Shown here one piece after another: positions 9,394 through 17,451 of a DNA stretch of 64,000 bases. Under the pieces are notes generated by a model. That model searched no databases and had not been told where the DNA came from. It saw only the letters and a list, made by a program, of their open reading frames with translations. Source of the DNA: Caldicellulosiruptor changbaiensis (GTDB lineage Bacteria > Bacillota > Thermoanaerobacteria > Caldicellulosiruptorales > Caldicellulosiruptoraceae); the NCBI RefSeq assembly GCF_003999255.1, contig NZ_CP034791.1:949001-1013000 (forward strand), in the 5' to 3' direction. Every line of letters starts with the position of its first letter. Within the stretch, counting starts at the first letter, position 1. A program made the translations under genes and the position numbers.

Positions 9394-9497
9394 TTAATTA
9401 TCAAAAAAAACTGAATAATACAAATATCAAAACCATTAATATTTTTTATATGGATTATGAATTATTATGTATTACCAAATGGAGGCATTATTAGAGA

Positions 9498-9848
9498 ATG
9501 TATACATGCGAATTTGGGATTATTGACAAAATAGATCAGGGGAAGAAATATTATGAATATGAACCGGAGAAATATGATTGCGTATATATAGATTGTGATA
9601 TTGTATTGGATTGGTGGGAAGTAGGATTAAACCAGGTAAAAACGTATATTGGTGTAGGTTTTGAAAGGGAATTTTATGGTATAGACGTAGATGGGGTGTC
9701 ATTGATACCACCAGAATCACTTTCTGTATTTGAAAAAATAGTAGAAAGTGACCCGAGGACAAAAGAAGACCAAAGTCTTAAGGAACTTTTGAAGAAGATT
9801 AAAAAAGCAAAAGAGGAGAATAAATATATGATTTGTTTTGGAGTGTAA
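9498..9848 (+). CDS. Putative immunity protein, cassette 2
   Basis: A 116-residue homologue of the 5318 gene with an intact frame (CEFGIIDKIDQGKKYYEYEP, VSLIPPESL, KIKKAKEENKYMICFGV). The start ATG follows TGGAGGCATTATTAGAGA. Its toxin partner is split by the IS21-type element, so the gene survives as an apparent orphan immunity gene. The new promoter at 8839-8867 could maintain its expression. The function is inferred from position and from co-variation with the toxin tip. Confidence 0.55.
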   Translation: MYTCEFGIIDKIDQGKKYYEYEPEKYDCVYIDCDIVLDWWEVGLNQVKTYIGVGFEREFYGIDVDGVSLIPPESLSVFEKIVESDPRTKEDQSLKELLKKIKKAKEENKYMICFGV

Positions 9849-9883
9849 ATTTTGAAATTGACATTTAAAAGCTTTGATGCCAT

Positions 9884-9957
9884 ACAGCTAAAAGACAAAA
9901 TTTGTAAAGCCAAAACTAAAGCTTTTGTGAAGGTAAAACCTTCGCAAAAGCTTTTTT
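9884..9957 (+). repeat. Degenerate tyrS 3'-end echo B with terminator
   Basis: Same element as at 5712, with a small insertion (CCAAAACTAAAGC for CCAAAGC). The hairpin AAAGCTTTTGTGAAGG/CCTTCGCAAAAGC spans 9918-9957 and is followed by the copied intergenic sequence. Echo B and the 3' half of the preceding gene are almost identical to those of cassette 3. Confidence 0.75.
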
Positions 9958-10036
9958 GTTTTGTAATAAGATAATGGTGATATTTTTACTACAAAATTAA
10001 AAATACTCTAAATGGAAAATTTAGACAGTTTACATA

Positions 10037-10066
10037 TTGTTGTTGTTATTGTTGTTGTGATATAGT
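10037..10066 (+). promoter_or_regulatory. Cassette 3 promoter, 7 triplets
   Basis: Seven TTG/TTA triplets followed by the extended -10 TG-A-TATAGT (-10 at 10061-10066), as in cassette 1. The leader to 10262 contains no gene. Confidence 0.45.
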
Positions 10067-10292
10067 AAAAGTAAATAAATAGTTAAAGAGGTGACATTGT
10101 TATAAAAAGTTTTAATTTGAACTAAAGAAAAAGTGTTGCCTGTGGTAATTAAAATTATTATTTTTGCCCTTTGTAGCCTATAGAAGTTATAAGGATTTTG
10201 TTATTGGTTAGGTAGGTAGAGAAGAAATTATAATGTAAAAAATAGAAAGGAGATTTGGGGATATAAGAAAAGGCATCTTAAGACTTACAAGT

Positions 10293-11063
10293 ATGATAGC
10301 TGTAATACTTGTATTAGTAGGAGTTTTTTGTACAGGAACTTTAGCAAATGTAGCAGATGATTTAAGAGCACAACAAGTTATTAATATTACCCAGAACTAT
10401 GGCAATGTAATTTTAGGTAGTTCAGATAGCAGTTCTGAAATTAGAGAAATTCAAACTAATAAAGGCGAAGAGAAAATATTAGGAAATACATTACCAAATT
10501 ATGTAATATTAAATTGGGTTGCAACAGAAGATTCGATTATTTTCGATATAACAAATTTAGGAATAGATTCAGTAGACTTGGTATATGGTACTATAGATAC
10601 TGGGAACATGAAGAAAAGCTTCCAATTTTCTAATGTTGGGATTGGGAAGAACAAATACACTGTAAGTGGAGTTCCGCTTTTAACTTGTGAAGAAAAAATT
10701 AAAATAACATGGTATGCTAAAGATGGGGGAGAAACTTTTGGAAGTGCCACATCAACAGGAAGTCGTCAAATTCCCCAGAGTTTACTTAATCTATGGGGAC
10801 CAGGAAGTTTTGGTTCAAGAGCTGAGTGTTTAAATTATCATTTCAAAACACACGGTAAAGAAGTAGCAGCATCAAATATATGTGAGTATGTAAGAAAGGC
10901 TGATGAATTTAGGAAAAGAGTTATTGAATTGAAATTAACGCCACAAAAACTTGTTGATGGTAAAACTCCTAATGTGTACAGATTCAGATACAATGGGTAT
11001 TATTTAGATGCAGTATGCGTGAACTTAGTTCCAACCGGGGATTTAATTAGTTTTGGTAAATAA
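10293..11063 (+). CDS. Secreted polymorphic-toxin-like protein, cassette 3
   Basis: Homologue of the 4408 gene, almost identical up to about LLNLWGPGSFGSR and then clearly different: YHFKTHGKEVAASN, ADEFRKRVIELKLTP, YRFRYNGYYLDAVC, GDLISFGK. Conserved N-terminus with a variable tip is the polymorphic-toxin pattern. The codon aligned with the copy 1 start is ATA (10263-10265), so the first usable ATG is 10293. That removes the basic residues of the signal peptide and should weaken export; AUA initiation after the retained AAAGGAGA is also possible. It may be a weakly expressed copy. The immunity-like gene follows after 43 nt. Confidence 0.5.
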   Translation: MIAVILVLVGVFCTGTLANVADDLRAQQVINITQNYGNVILGSSDSSSEIREIQTNKGEEKILGNTLPNYVILNWVATEDSIIFDITNLGIDSVDLVYGTIDTGNMKKSFQFSNVGIGKNKYTVSGVPLLTCEEKIKITWYAKDGGETFGSATSTGSRQIPQSLLNLWGPGSFGSRAECLNYHFKTHGKEVAASNICEYVRKADEFRKRVIELKLTPQKLVDGKTPNVYRFRYNGYYLDAVCVNLVPTGDLISFGK

Positions 11064-11106
11064 TAAAGTTGTGTTAATTTATTACATTATGGAGGTGTTT
11101 TTATAA

Positions 11107-11466
11107 ATGTACAAAGGTACAATGTGTGAATTTGGTATTATTGACGAGATAGATAGAAACAAATATTATGGTGAGTATGAGCCTGAAAAGTATGATTGTA
11201 TATATGTGGATAGTGATATTGTATTGGACTGGTGGGAGATGGGGCTGAGGAGAGTAAAAACCTATGTTGGAGGAGGTTTTGATAAAGAGTTTTATGGTAT
11301 AGACGTAAATGGAGTCACATTGATACCGCCCGAGTCTCTTCCTGAATTAGAGAAAGTAGTAGAAAGTGACCCGAGGACAAAAGAAGACCAAAGTCTTAAG
11401 GAACTTTTGAAGAAGATTAAAAAAGCAAAAGAGGAGAATAAATATATGATTTGTTTTGGAGTGTAA
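11107..11466 (+). CDS. Putative immunity protein, cassette 3
   Basis: A 119-residue homologue of 5318 and 9498. The N-terminal 80 residues differ most (MYKGTMCEFGIIDEIDRNK, DSDIVLDWWEMGLRRVK), while the last 35 residues and the 3' flanking DNA match the other copies almost perfectly. This breakpoint suggests mosaic recombination, with a new specificity segment joined to a constant tail. RBS GGAGGTG lies upstream. Soluble, acidic, no signal peptide. Immunity function is inferred. Confidence 0.55.
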   Translation: MYKGTMCEFGIIDEIDRNKYYGEYEPEKYDCIYVDSDIVLDWWEMGLRRVKTYVGGGFDKEFYGIDVNGVTLIPPESLPELEKVVESDPRTKEDQSLKELLKKIKKAKEENKYMICFGV

Positions 11467-11501
11467 ATTTTGAAATTGACATTTAAAAGCTTTGATGCCA
11501 T

Positions 11502-11580
11502 ACAGCTAAAAGACAAAATTTGTAAAGCCAAAACTAAAGCTTTTGTGAAGGTAAAACCTTCGCAAAAGCTTTTTGTTTTT
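11502..11580 (+). repeat. Degenerate tyrS 3'-end echo C with terminator
   Basis: Third copy of the echo; hairpin AAAGCTTTTGTGAAGG/CCTTCGCAAAAGC at 11536-11580. The following 11581-11800 stretch has no gene and is more diverged than the other intergenic copies, but similarity resumes near 11800 (AAATTTAGGCAGTTTG). Confidence 0.75.
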
Positions 11581-11824
11581 GTAAGGCTATAAAGCCGAAA
11601 TTGAGGATATTTAAAATAAGTGGCAATTTTAATTAATGGTAGGTTCAAATTTTTATATCAAATTCTCCTTTTAGTCCAATTATATAGCTTCCACTGCAGA
11701 TGATTTATCATTTTAAGTATAATCATATATTTATAACTCTAAGATATGCAATATATACAGAATGAGCATTTTAATTTATTATAGTTTTACAAATACCAAA
11801 ATTAAAATTTAGGCAGTTTGTATA

Positions 11825-11860
11825 TTGTTGTTGTTGTTGTTGTTGTTGTTGTGCTAAAGT
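11825..11860 (+). promoter_or_regulatory. Cassette 4 promoter, pure (TTG)9
   Basis: Nine uninterrupted TTG triplets end in TG-C-TAAAGT (-10 at 11855-11860), equivalent to the other cassette promoters. The following AAGAGGTGAG also matches the other leaders. Confidence 0.4.
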
Positions 11861-11985
11861 AAAAGTAAACAAATTACTCAAGAGGTGAGTTTGGTTATGT
11901 AAAGTTCAATTTTGTGCCAAAGAAAAATTTTTTAACTTACAATCACAAATTGAAAATACAAAAGAGTGAGAGGGGTGTTTATTTG

Positions 11986-13053
11986 ATGAAAAGGGTTTTA
12001 AAATGCTTCTCTAAATTTTTAATGTTTTTAATTGTATTTACATTAACAATTTGGTATAATGAGATTGCAAAAGCAGGGGAGGTATATGAACAAGAGAACA
12101 ACAACAGCTTTTCAACAGCAAATACAATTAATTTTGGAGATTTTGTAAAAGGATTAATATATCAATCTACTAATCCATCGCAAGACAAAGATTATTTTAA
12201 GATTTATTTTAGAGCAGGGGACATAGTAGCAATAAGTTTTATTAATGCGCATGAGCTTGTAGATTACAACATATATTTATACAATTCATCACAGAATTTA
12301 GTAGCATCATCTACGAATCCAAAAGGTAAGAATGAATTTATTCAGTACACAGTTCCAAGTAGTGGGAATTATTATATTTTAGTATCAAGTGCGTATGGAC
12401 ATTCAGGTTCTCATTATTATTCTCTTCAATTAATGAGGTCATCATATAATTCGGGTAATACGAATACGAGCTACAACAGGACAGCAGCAAAGAATTATGC
12501 TATAGACAATGCAACGTATAAGAATAGTTATACATGCAGGGGTATTACGTTTGCTAATTTTGCGAACTATGGAGGAGATTGCACAAATTTTGCTTCACAG
12601 GTGCTGTTTGCGGGGTATATGGATATGATATATTCTACATCTTCGGGGATAGAAGGTAATGTTAACTACTGGTTTTACCGGACATCAACAAACCGAACTA
12701 CAACGTGGACGGGTGCGAATTATTTTAGGCAGCACTGGGGCAATTTAGATGGTGCCGGAAGAAACAGAGCGTATCAGATGAGAATATATCCTGTATGGTA
12801 TGCATTGGAGAGATATAGCAGTGTAGTATTAGGGTTTTTAAAAGAGGGGGATATTGTTCAACATGTACGATATGATAACTGCGAAGCTTATCATTCACAG
12901 GTAATAGTTAGTAAGACAGCAACAGATCTTTTGTACGCACAACATTCCACTACACCAGAGTATTTCTATTCTGGTAGGAGTTTTCGCGAGTACTTAAATA
13001 AAGACACATTACCCATGAACTGGGTAATCTTATATAGGATAAGTTCAAATTAG
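11986..13053 (+). CDS. Secreted PPC-domain / Amidase_6-like enzyme, cassette 4
   Basis: An exported protein of 355 residues from ATG 11986 (RBS GAGAGGGGTG). A signal peptide (MKRVLKCFSKFLMFLIVFT) is followed by a bacterial pre-peptidase C-terminal (PPC) domain (EQENNNSFSTANTINFGD to SSGNYYILVSS). The C-terminal half resembles a putative amidase domain (Amidase_6, papain/NlpC-like): RTAAKNYAIDNA, then GGDCTNFASQ with the likely catalytic Cys, and a His in YHSQVIV. A cell-wall or peptide amide target is inferred. It occupies the place of the toxin in this cassette. The lipoprotein gene follows 37 nt downstream. Confidence 0.65.
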   Translation: MKRVLKCFSKFLMFLIVFTLTIWYNEIAKAGEVYEQENNNSFSTANTINFGDFVKGLIYQSTNPSQDKDYFKIYFRAGDIVAISFINAHELVDYNIYLYNSSQNLVASSTNPKGKNEFIQYTVPSSGNYYILVSSAYGHSGSHYYSLQLMRSSYNSGNTNTSYNRTAAKNYAIDNATYKNSYTCRGITFANFANYGGDCTNFASQVLFAGYMDMIYSTSSGIEGNVNYWFYRTSTNRTTTWTGANYFRQHWGNLDGAGRNRAYQMRIYPVWYALERYSSVVLGFLKEGDIVQHVRYDNCEAYHSQVIVSKTATDLLYAQHSTTPEYFYSGRSFREYLNKDTLPMNWVILYRISSN

Positions 13054-13090
13054 CAAGAGAGGTTAAAAGAAGAAGAGAGGGGAGATATAA

Positions 13091-13846
13091 ATGAGGCGAA
13101 AAGTGATTATATTGGTGTTGGTATGCACATTTATATTTGCTGGTTGTGCAGGTATAGGTTGTGCGATATATAGAGGGAAGGCAGGTACAGGCAAAGGTGT
13201 TGATGCAGGAGCTCAGAAGGTGGTATTGGCATCAGAACAGGCGGAGAGAGAGGGGAATATAACAGATGTCAATCAAGATAACCAGAATTTAACTGAGAAT
13301 CAGCAAAAAGAAGATGTTGATACTGCAGTATACAGTGACCCTACAGACAGATTTACTGATAAGCGTATAAAAGAACTGTATGGTATTATATTGGTTTCAA
13401 GTTCTGCTTTAGCTGATTTTTATTATTCTGATTCTTGGAAGAGAACCTCTAAAGATATAGCAGAACATCCAGAAAAATATAGTGAGTTGTATATTCTTGA
13501 ATGGAAAAGTAGAGAAGAGCTTGCAATGGAAGCGATAAAGGTGTATGAGGGCTTGTTGAAGGAACTGAGGGAAAATCCACAAAATTGGAGAGAAGTGTGG
13601 AAAAGATATAAAGAGTTTACACTCGACATTAGACCGAAGTTATTGAATGTGCAATATGACTGGAAGATAAAAGAGAAATGGTTTTTTAACACTGAAGAGG
13701 GGAAGATACATGCGAAAAGGAATGATATAGACAGGGGAGATGTTGAGCAGTGGAAGAAGGATTATGAGATAATGCTGGAGAAGTCGAGGAAAGAGACTGA
13801 GGAGTCTTTGAAAAGTTTTGCTGAAGAAGCTGGAATAGAGTATTGA
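13091..13846 (+). CDS. Lipoprotein of unknown function, cassette 4
   Basis: A 251-residue predicted lipoprotein: basic start MRRK, hydrophobic segment, lipobox FAGC with the lipidated Cys at residue 19. The mature part is charged and helical (long segments rich in E, K and W) with no domain I recognise. GGGGAGAT precedes the ATG. As second gene of the cassette it takes the place of the immunity gene, so an outer-face protector against the secreted amidase-like protein is possible; this is inference only. Confidence 0.55.
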   Translation: MRRKVIILVLVCTFIFAGCAGIGCAIYRGKAGTGKGVDAGAQKVVLASEQAEREGNITDVNQDNQNLTENQQKEDVDTAVYSDPTDRFTDKRIKELYGIILVSSSALADFYYSDSWKRTSKDIAEHPEKYSELYILEWKSREELAMEAIKVYEGLLKELRENPQNWREVWKRYKEFTLDIRPKLLNVQYDWKIKEKWFFNTEEGKIHAKRNDIDRGDVEQWKKDYEIMLEKSRKETEESLKSFAEEAGIEY

Positions 13847-13848
13847 TT

Positions 13849-13935
13849 GGCGATGTAATTTTTTGCAGGTTGGTAAACTCAAGTTTGTAAAGATAAAGCT
13901 TTTGTGAAGGCAAAGACCTTCACAAAAGCTTTTTA
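13849..13935 (+). repeat. tyrS 3'-end echo D with terminator (best preserved)
   Basis: GGCGATG...TTTTGCAGGTTGG onward matches tyrS 4023-4080. In frame it reads LQVGKLKFVKIKLL then stop, against LQVGKLKFVKVKLL at the real TyrRS end. The hairpin AAAGCTTTTGTGAAGG/CCTTCACAAAAGC follows at 13895-13935. It is a relic, not a gene, and marks the right border of the array. Confidence 0.85.
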
Positions 13936-13949
13936 TTTAATTTTTAAAT

Positions 13950-13991
13950 TGACTTTTAGTCATTGACGTTTGGCCAGTGCATATGTTAAAA
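13950..13991 (+). promoter_or_regulatory. MMPL promoter with operator-like inverted repeat
   Basis: TTGACG (13963-13968), 17-bp spacer, TTAAAA (13986-13991). Directly upstream is TGACT-TTT-AGTCA (13950-13962), an inverted repeat of the kind bound by TetR-type repressors of MMPL pumps. No TetR gene lies nearby. Confidence 0.5.
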
Positions 13992-14025
13992 TAGGCTGTG
14001 TAAAATTTTAAAAGAGGTGAGGTGT

Positions 14026-17000
14026 GTGAGAGTAATTTTAAAGCGTCCGTGGCTGAGCACTATTATATGGGCTATTTTAACAGTAATATTTGTAGTTACT
14101 ATGCCAGATATAAATAAAATAGTGCGACTCAAAGGTGAACCTAAAATTGGTCATGAATATCCTTCTCAGGTTGCAGCAGCGTTAGAAAAAGAGTATCAGG
14201 GAGTACCAAAGGATAAAAAGCTTTCAACAATAGCAATTGTATTTTATGACAAAAATGGTCTTTCGAATAAAGATATTGAAGCAATCAAGAAAATAATTTA
14301 TGGACTTGGCAATAGCAAAGAAAGATACAACATTGAAAATATTTCATCTCATTTTATGAATCCAGAGTTAAAGAACTACTACGTATCAAGCAACAACAAG
14401 GTTGTCCTTGCAAGTATTCAAACAGACAAGTCAAGAAGAGAAGTTATTGAAATAAGAAATGATATTTATAAGTTTATAGAATCTGTTCAAAAACCAAAGG
14501 ATTTAGAGGTGTATCTTACAGGTGGAGATTTAATTACTCAAGACTTTGTAAAAGCTTCAGAAGATGGAGTTAAAAAAACAGATATCATCACTATTGTATT
14601 TATAATTGTTGTGTTAGTTCTTGTTTTCCGCTCACCTATCACACCAATTGTTTCACTTTTAACAGTTGGTGTTTCGTTTTTAATTTCGCTTAGCATAGTT
14701 GGACATTTGGCAGATAAGTTTAATTTTCCAATCAATACTTTTACAAGAACATTTATAGTTGTATCCCTATTTGGAATTGGGACGGATTATAATCTATTGA
14801 TTATTTCAAGGTTCAGAGAAGAGCTTGCAAATGGGAAAGATGTTGATGATGCAATAATAACAACGTTTAAAACAGCAGGAAAAACAGTGGTATTTAGCTG
14901 TCTTGCGGTTTTTACAGGTTTTGCGGCTTTTGCGGCAGCGTCTTTTAACTTTTTCAGGGCAATGTCAGCAATTGCAGTAAGTGTGCTTGTGCTTTTACTT
15001 GTGCTTTTGACACTGGTTCCTGCTGTACTCAAAATTTTTGGTAAAAATCTTCTCTGGCCATTTAATAAAGAAATACAGCACACCCATAGCAGACTCTGGG
15101 AAGCTGCTGCAAGACTTTCAACTAAATATCCTTATGTGGTGTTGACAACAGTTATTTTAATCTTGATACCTTTTCTCTTATCAGTGAGAGGCGATTTATC
15201 ATTTAACACACTAAACGAACTTTCTGAAAAATACAAATCCGTGAAAGGATTTAACATAATTTCAAAAAACTTCAGCAGTGGTAAGACATTTCCTGTTACC
15301 ATTTATTTGAAATCTAATAAGAGTTTAGCAACTTCTGACGCATTATCTGACATTGAAAAAATAACTGAAATATTGAGTAAGCAAAATGGTATAAAAGATG
15401 TGTATTCAGTCACAAGACCACAAGGGGAGATTATAAAACAATTTACTTTGTCAAACCAAGCGGATACTGTTATAAAAGGTATTGATAGTTTGAGAGATGG
15501 TCTTTTGAAAGTTAACAATGCAATTGAGACTATAAACAAAAATTTAAGTATGTCAACAAAAGAATTTGATGTTCAAAAACTTGTAACTGGTATTTCACAG
15601 CTTGAGAATGGTGTATATGAATTAAAAATTTCTTTGGAAAAACTAAATAGTGGATTTGAACAGGGGTTAAATGGTTCTAAGAAGATATATGATGGTCTTA
15701 ATAAGCTTTCAATTGGAAGCAGCAAGCTATCTGAAGGCTTTAAAGAGTTCTATTCTGAGTATACAAGGTCAATAAATAAGGTAAAAAGCGAATTACAGGG
15801 GTTTGATGTAAATCAAATTGAACTTTTATTGGCAGGTATTAATACTGCTTATAACAATTTAAAAGCACTTTCAAATAAGTATCCGGAAATCTCAAAGGAT
15901 ATCAATTATATTATGGCATCTGAGATTTTATCAAAAATTGAAACTGAAGCAAATAAGTTTGCTCCAAAGTTAAAAGAGTTTTCTTCTGAATATGAAAAGA
16001 TTTCAGCCCAGATAAATGAAGCTGACAAAGCTCTGAAGCTTATTTCAAATTCTATTAATAGCATAGCTTCAGCTTCAAAACAGCTTGCTGATGCTCAAGG
16101 GAAGGTTCTAAGTGGCTACTATCAAATTGACAAAGGTCAAAAGCAAATAATCTCAGGTGTAAACCTTATGTATTCAAAACTTCAGGAATTTGACAAACAA
16201 AAAGAACAGATTCTAAAAAAAGTTGATGAACTTCAGACAGGGTTTACAAGCTTAAAATCAGCTCTTTTACAGATTTCTGATGCACTTAACAAGATGGCAA
16301 ATTCTATGCAGAGTATGAAGGGTTATTTTGAAGGATACAAAACAACAAACATCTTTTACGTCCCACCAGAGGCTATAAAAAGCAGTAGCTTCAAAAAGGC
16401 TTTAGATTCATATATGAACAAAGATAGAACAATAACAAAGATAATCTTGATTCTTGACACAAATCCGTATACAAACAAGGCAATTGATATTGTTGATAAT
16501 GTGGAAAAGGTTTTAAATAACTCTTTAGAGTTTATAAACACAAAGTTTGTGTCGGTAGGAGTTGGTGGGATATCATCTTCAAACCATGATTTGAAGAGCA
16601 TTTATTTTAAAGATTTTAAGACTTTGAGACTAATAATGATAATAAGCATCTTTATTCTCATGTTCCTAATTTCAAGGTCAATCTTTAATGCTGCAATAAT
16701 GGTAATAATAGTTTTTGCCGACTACTACCTTGCACTCTCTATAACAGAGATGATTTTCAAAGGTATATTCAAGTACGAAGCACTCAACTGGGCAGTGCCA
16801 TTTTTCACCTTTGTTGTGTTCTTAGCTTTGGGTATAGACTACAGTGTATTTTTGCTGATAAGATTTTACGAATATAGGGAGTTAGAACTTTCAGAAGCAC
16901 TAAAGCTTACCTCAGCAAACATTGGGCATGTTGTAACATCAGCGGTGATAATTTTAGCTGGCACATTTGCGGCAATGCTGCCATCAGGGATTTTGACATT

Positions 17001-17106
17001 AATGCAGGTTTCCATCTGTGTTGTGATAGGCCTTGTTTTGCTTGCGTTTTTCCTTCTGCCGTTTTTGTATAATAGTTTGATGAGGATAAAGAGAGATATA
17101 ATTTAA
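14026..17106 (+). CDS. MMPL/RND-superfamily membrane transporter (YdfJ-like)
   Basis: A very large inner-membrane protein of about 1026 residues with two homologous halves, each an exporter-type bundle. There is one helix at the N-terminus, helices around residues 190-350, a large extracellular region of about residues 390-860 rich in LxxG coiled-coil repeats, and a second bundle at the C-terminus. Loop motifs GIGTDYNLLIISRFREE and LGIDYSVFLLIRFYEY are the twin MMPL signatures. GTG 14026 (MRVILKRPWLS) is chosen; GTG 14017 overlaps the AGAGGTGAGG. Substrate (lipid, peptide or drug) is unknown. Its 3' end is duplicated at 21629. Confidence 0.85.
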   Translation: MRVILKRPWLSTIIWAILTVIFVVTMPDINKIVRLKGEPKIGHEYPSQVAAALEKEYQGVPKDKKLSTIAIVFYDKNGLSNKDIEAIKKIIYGLGNSKERYNIENISSHFMNPELKNYYVSSNNKVVLASIQTDKSRREVIEIRNDIYKFIESVQKPKDLEVYLTGGDLITQDFVKASEDGVKKTDIITIVFIIVVLVLVFRSPITPIVSLLTVGVSFLISLSIVGHLADKFNFPINTFTRTFIVVSLFGIGTDYNLLIISRFREELANGKDVDDAIITTFKTAGKTVVFSCLAVFTGFAAFAAASFNFFRAMSAIAVSVLVLLLVLLTLVPAVLKIFGKNLLWPFNKEIQHTHSRLWEAAARLSTKYPYVVLTTVILILIPFLLSVRGDLSFNTLNELSEKYKSVKGFNIISKNFSSGKTFPVTIYLKSNKSLATSDALSDIEKITEILSKQNGIKDVYSVTRPQGEIIKQFTLSNQADTVIKGIDSLRDGLLKVNNAIETINKNLSMSTKEFDVQKLVTGISQLENGVYELKISLEKLNSGFEQGLNGSKKIYDGLNKLSIGSSKLSEGFKEFYSEYTRSINKVKSELQGFDVNQIELLLAGINTAYNNLKALSNKYPEISKDINYIMASEILSKIETEANKFAPKLKEFSSEYEKISAQINEADKALKLISNSINSIASASKQLADAQGKVLSGYYQIDKGQKQIISGVNLMYSKLQEFDKQKEQILKKVDELQTGFTSLKSALLQISDALNKMANSMQSMKGYFEGYKTTNIFYVPPEAIKSSSFKKALDSYMNKDRTITKIILILDTNPYTNKAIDIVDNVEKVLNNSLEFINTKFVSVGVGGISSSNHDLKSIYFKDFKTLRLIMIISIFILMFLISRSIFNAAIMVIIVFADYYLALSITEMIFKGIFKYEALNWAVPFFTFVVFLALGIDYSVFLLIRFYEYRELELSEALKLTSANIGHVVTSAVIILAGTFAAMLPSGILTLMQVSICVVIGLVLLAFFLLPFLYNSLMRIKRDII

Positions 17107-17129
17107 AAGTGACCTAAAAATAATTAGAA

Positions 17130-17158
17130 AGCTGCTACCGGAGAGGTGGCAGCTTTTT
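17130..17158 (+). terminator. MMPL terminator, parent of a second echo
   Basis: AGCTGCTACC pairs with GGTGGCAGCT (GGAGA loop) and runs into T5. Diverged copies lie at 21933 and about 24907, each after an accessory module. The 17159-17268 spacer holds no gene and is repeated with them. Confidence 0.85.
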
Positions 17159-17268
17159 ATTTACATGGAAGTGTAAGAAAATTTAAGGGATTTAGAGATA
17201 TTTAAAGAAAGAGAGAGCTTATAGCTGAAAAATGCTAAAAAATTGATTAAAAAAAGTAAAAAACGCGT

Positions 17269-17297
17269 TTGACAAAATAAAATTACCAATGTAAAAT
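17269..17297 (+). promoter_or_regulatory. Promoter of module 1 in the MMPL echo array
   Basis: TTGACA, 17-bp spacer, TAAAAT: near-consensus sigma-A. The same promoter in the same relative position is found in the copied spacer at 22067. A leader of about 155 nt follows, without a gene. Confidence 0.7.
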
Positions 17298-17451
17298 TTA
17301 GGCAAAGATAGTAAGGTGGATATTAATAGATATAACAATTTATACATTGTCTTATCAAAATAATATAGTTTATATACCAACAGGTTAATTTGCTATGTGG
17401 TACTAAACCTGTATATGATTAAAATTATTTCTTAAGAAGTTATAGCTTACA

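Noticed and set aside
4065..13935. Array as a classical integrative element using tyrS as attachment site
   Set aside because: No integrase or excisionase gene, and echoes are present after each cassette, not only at the far end; recombination between homologous ends explains more.
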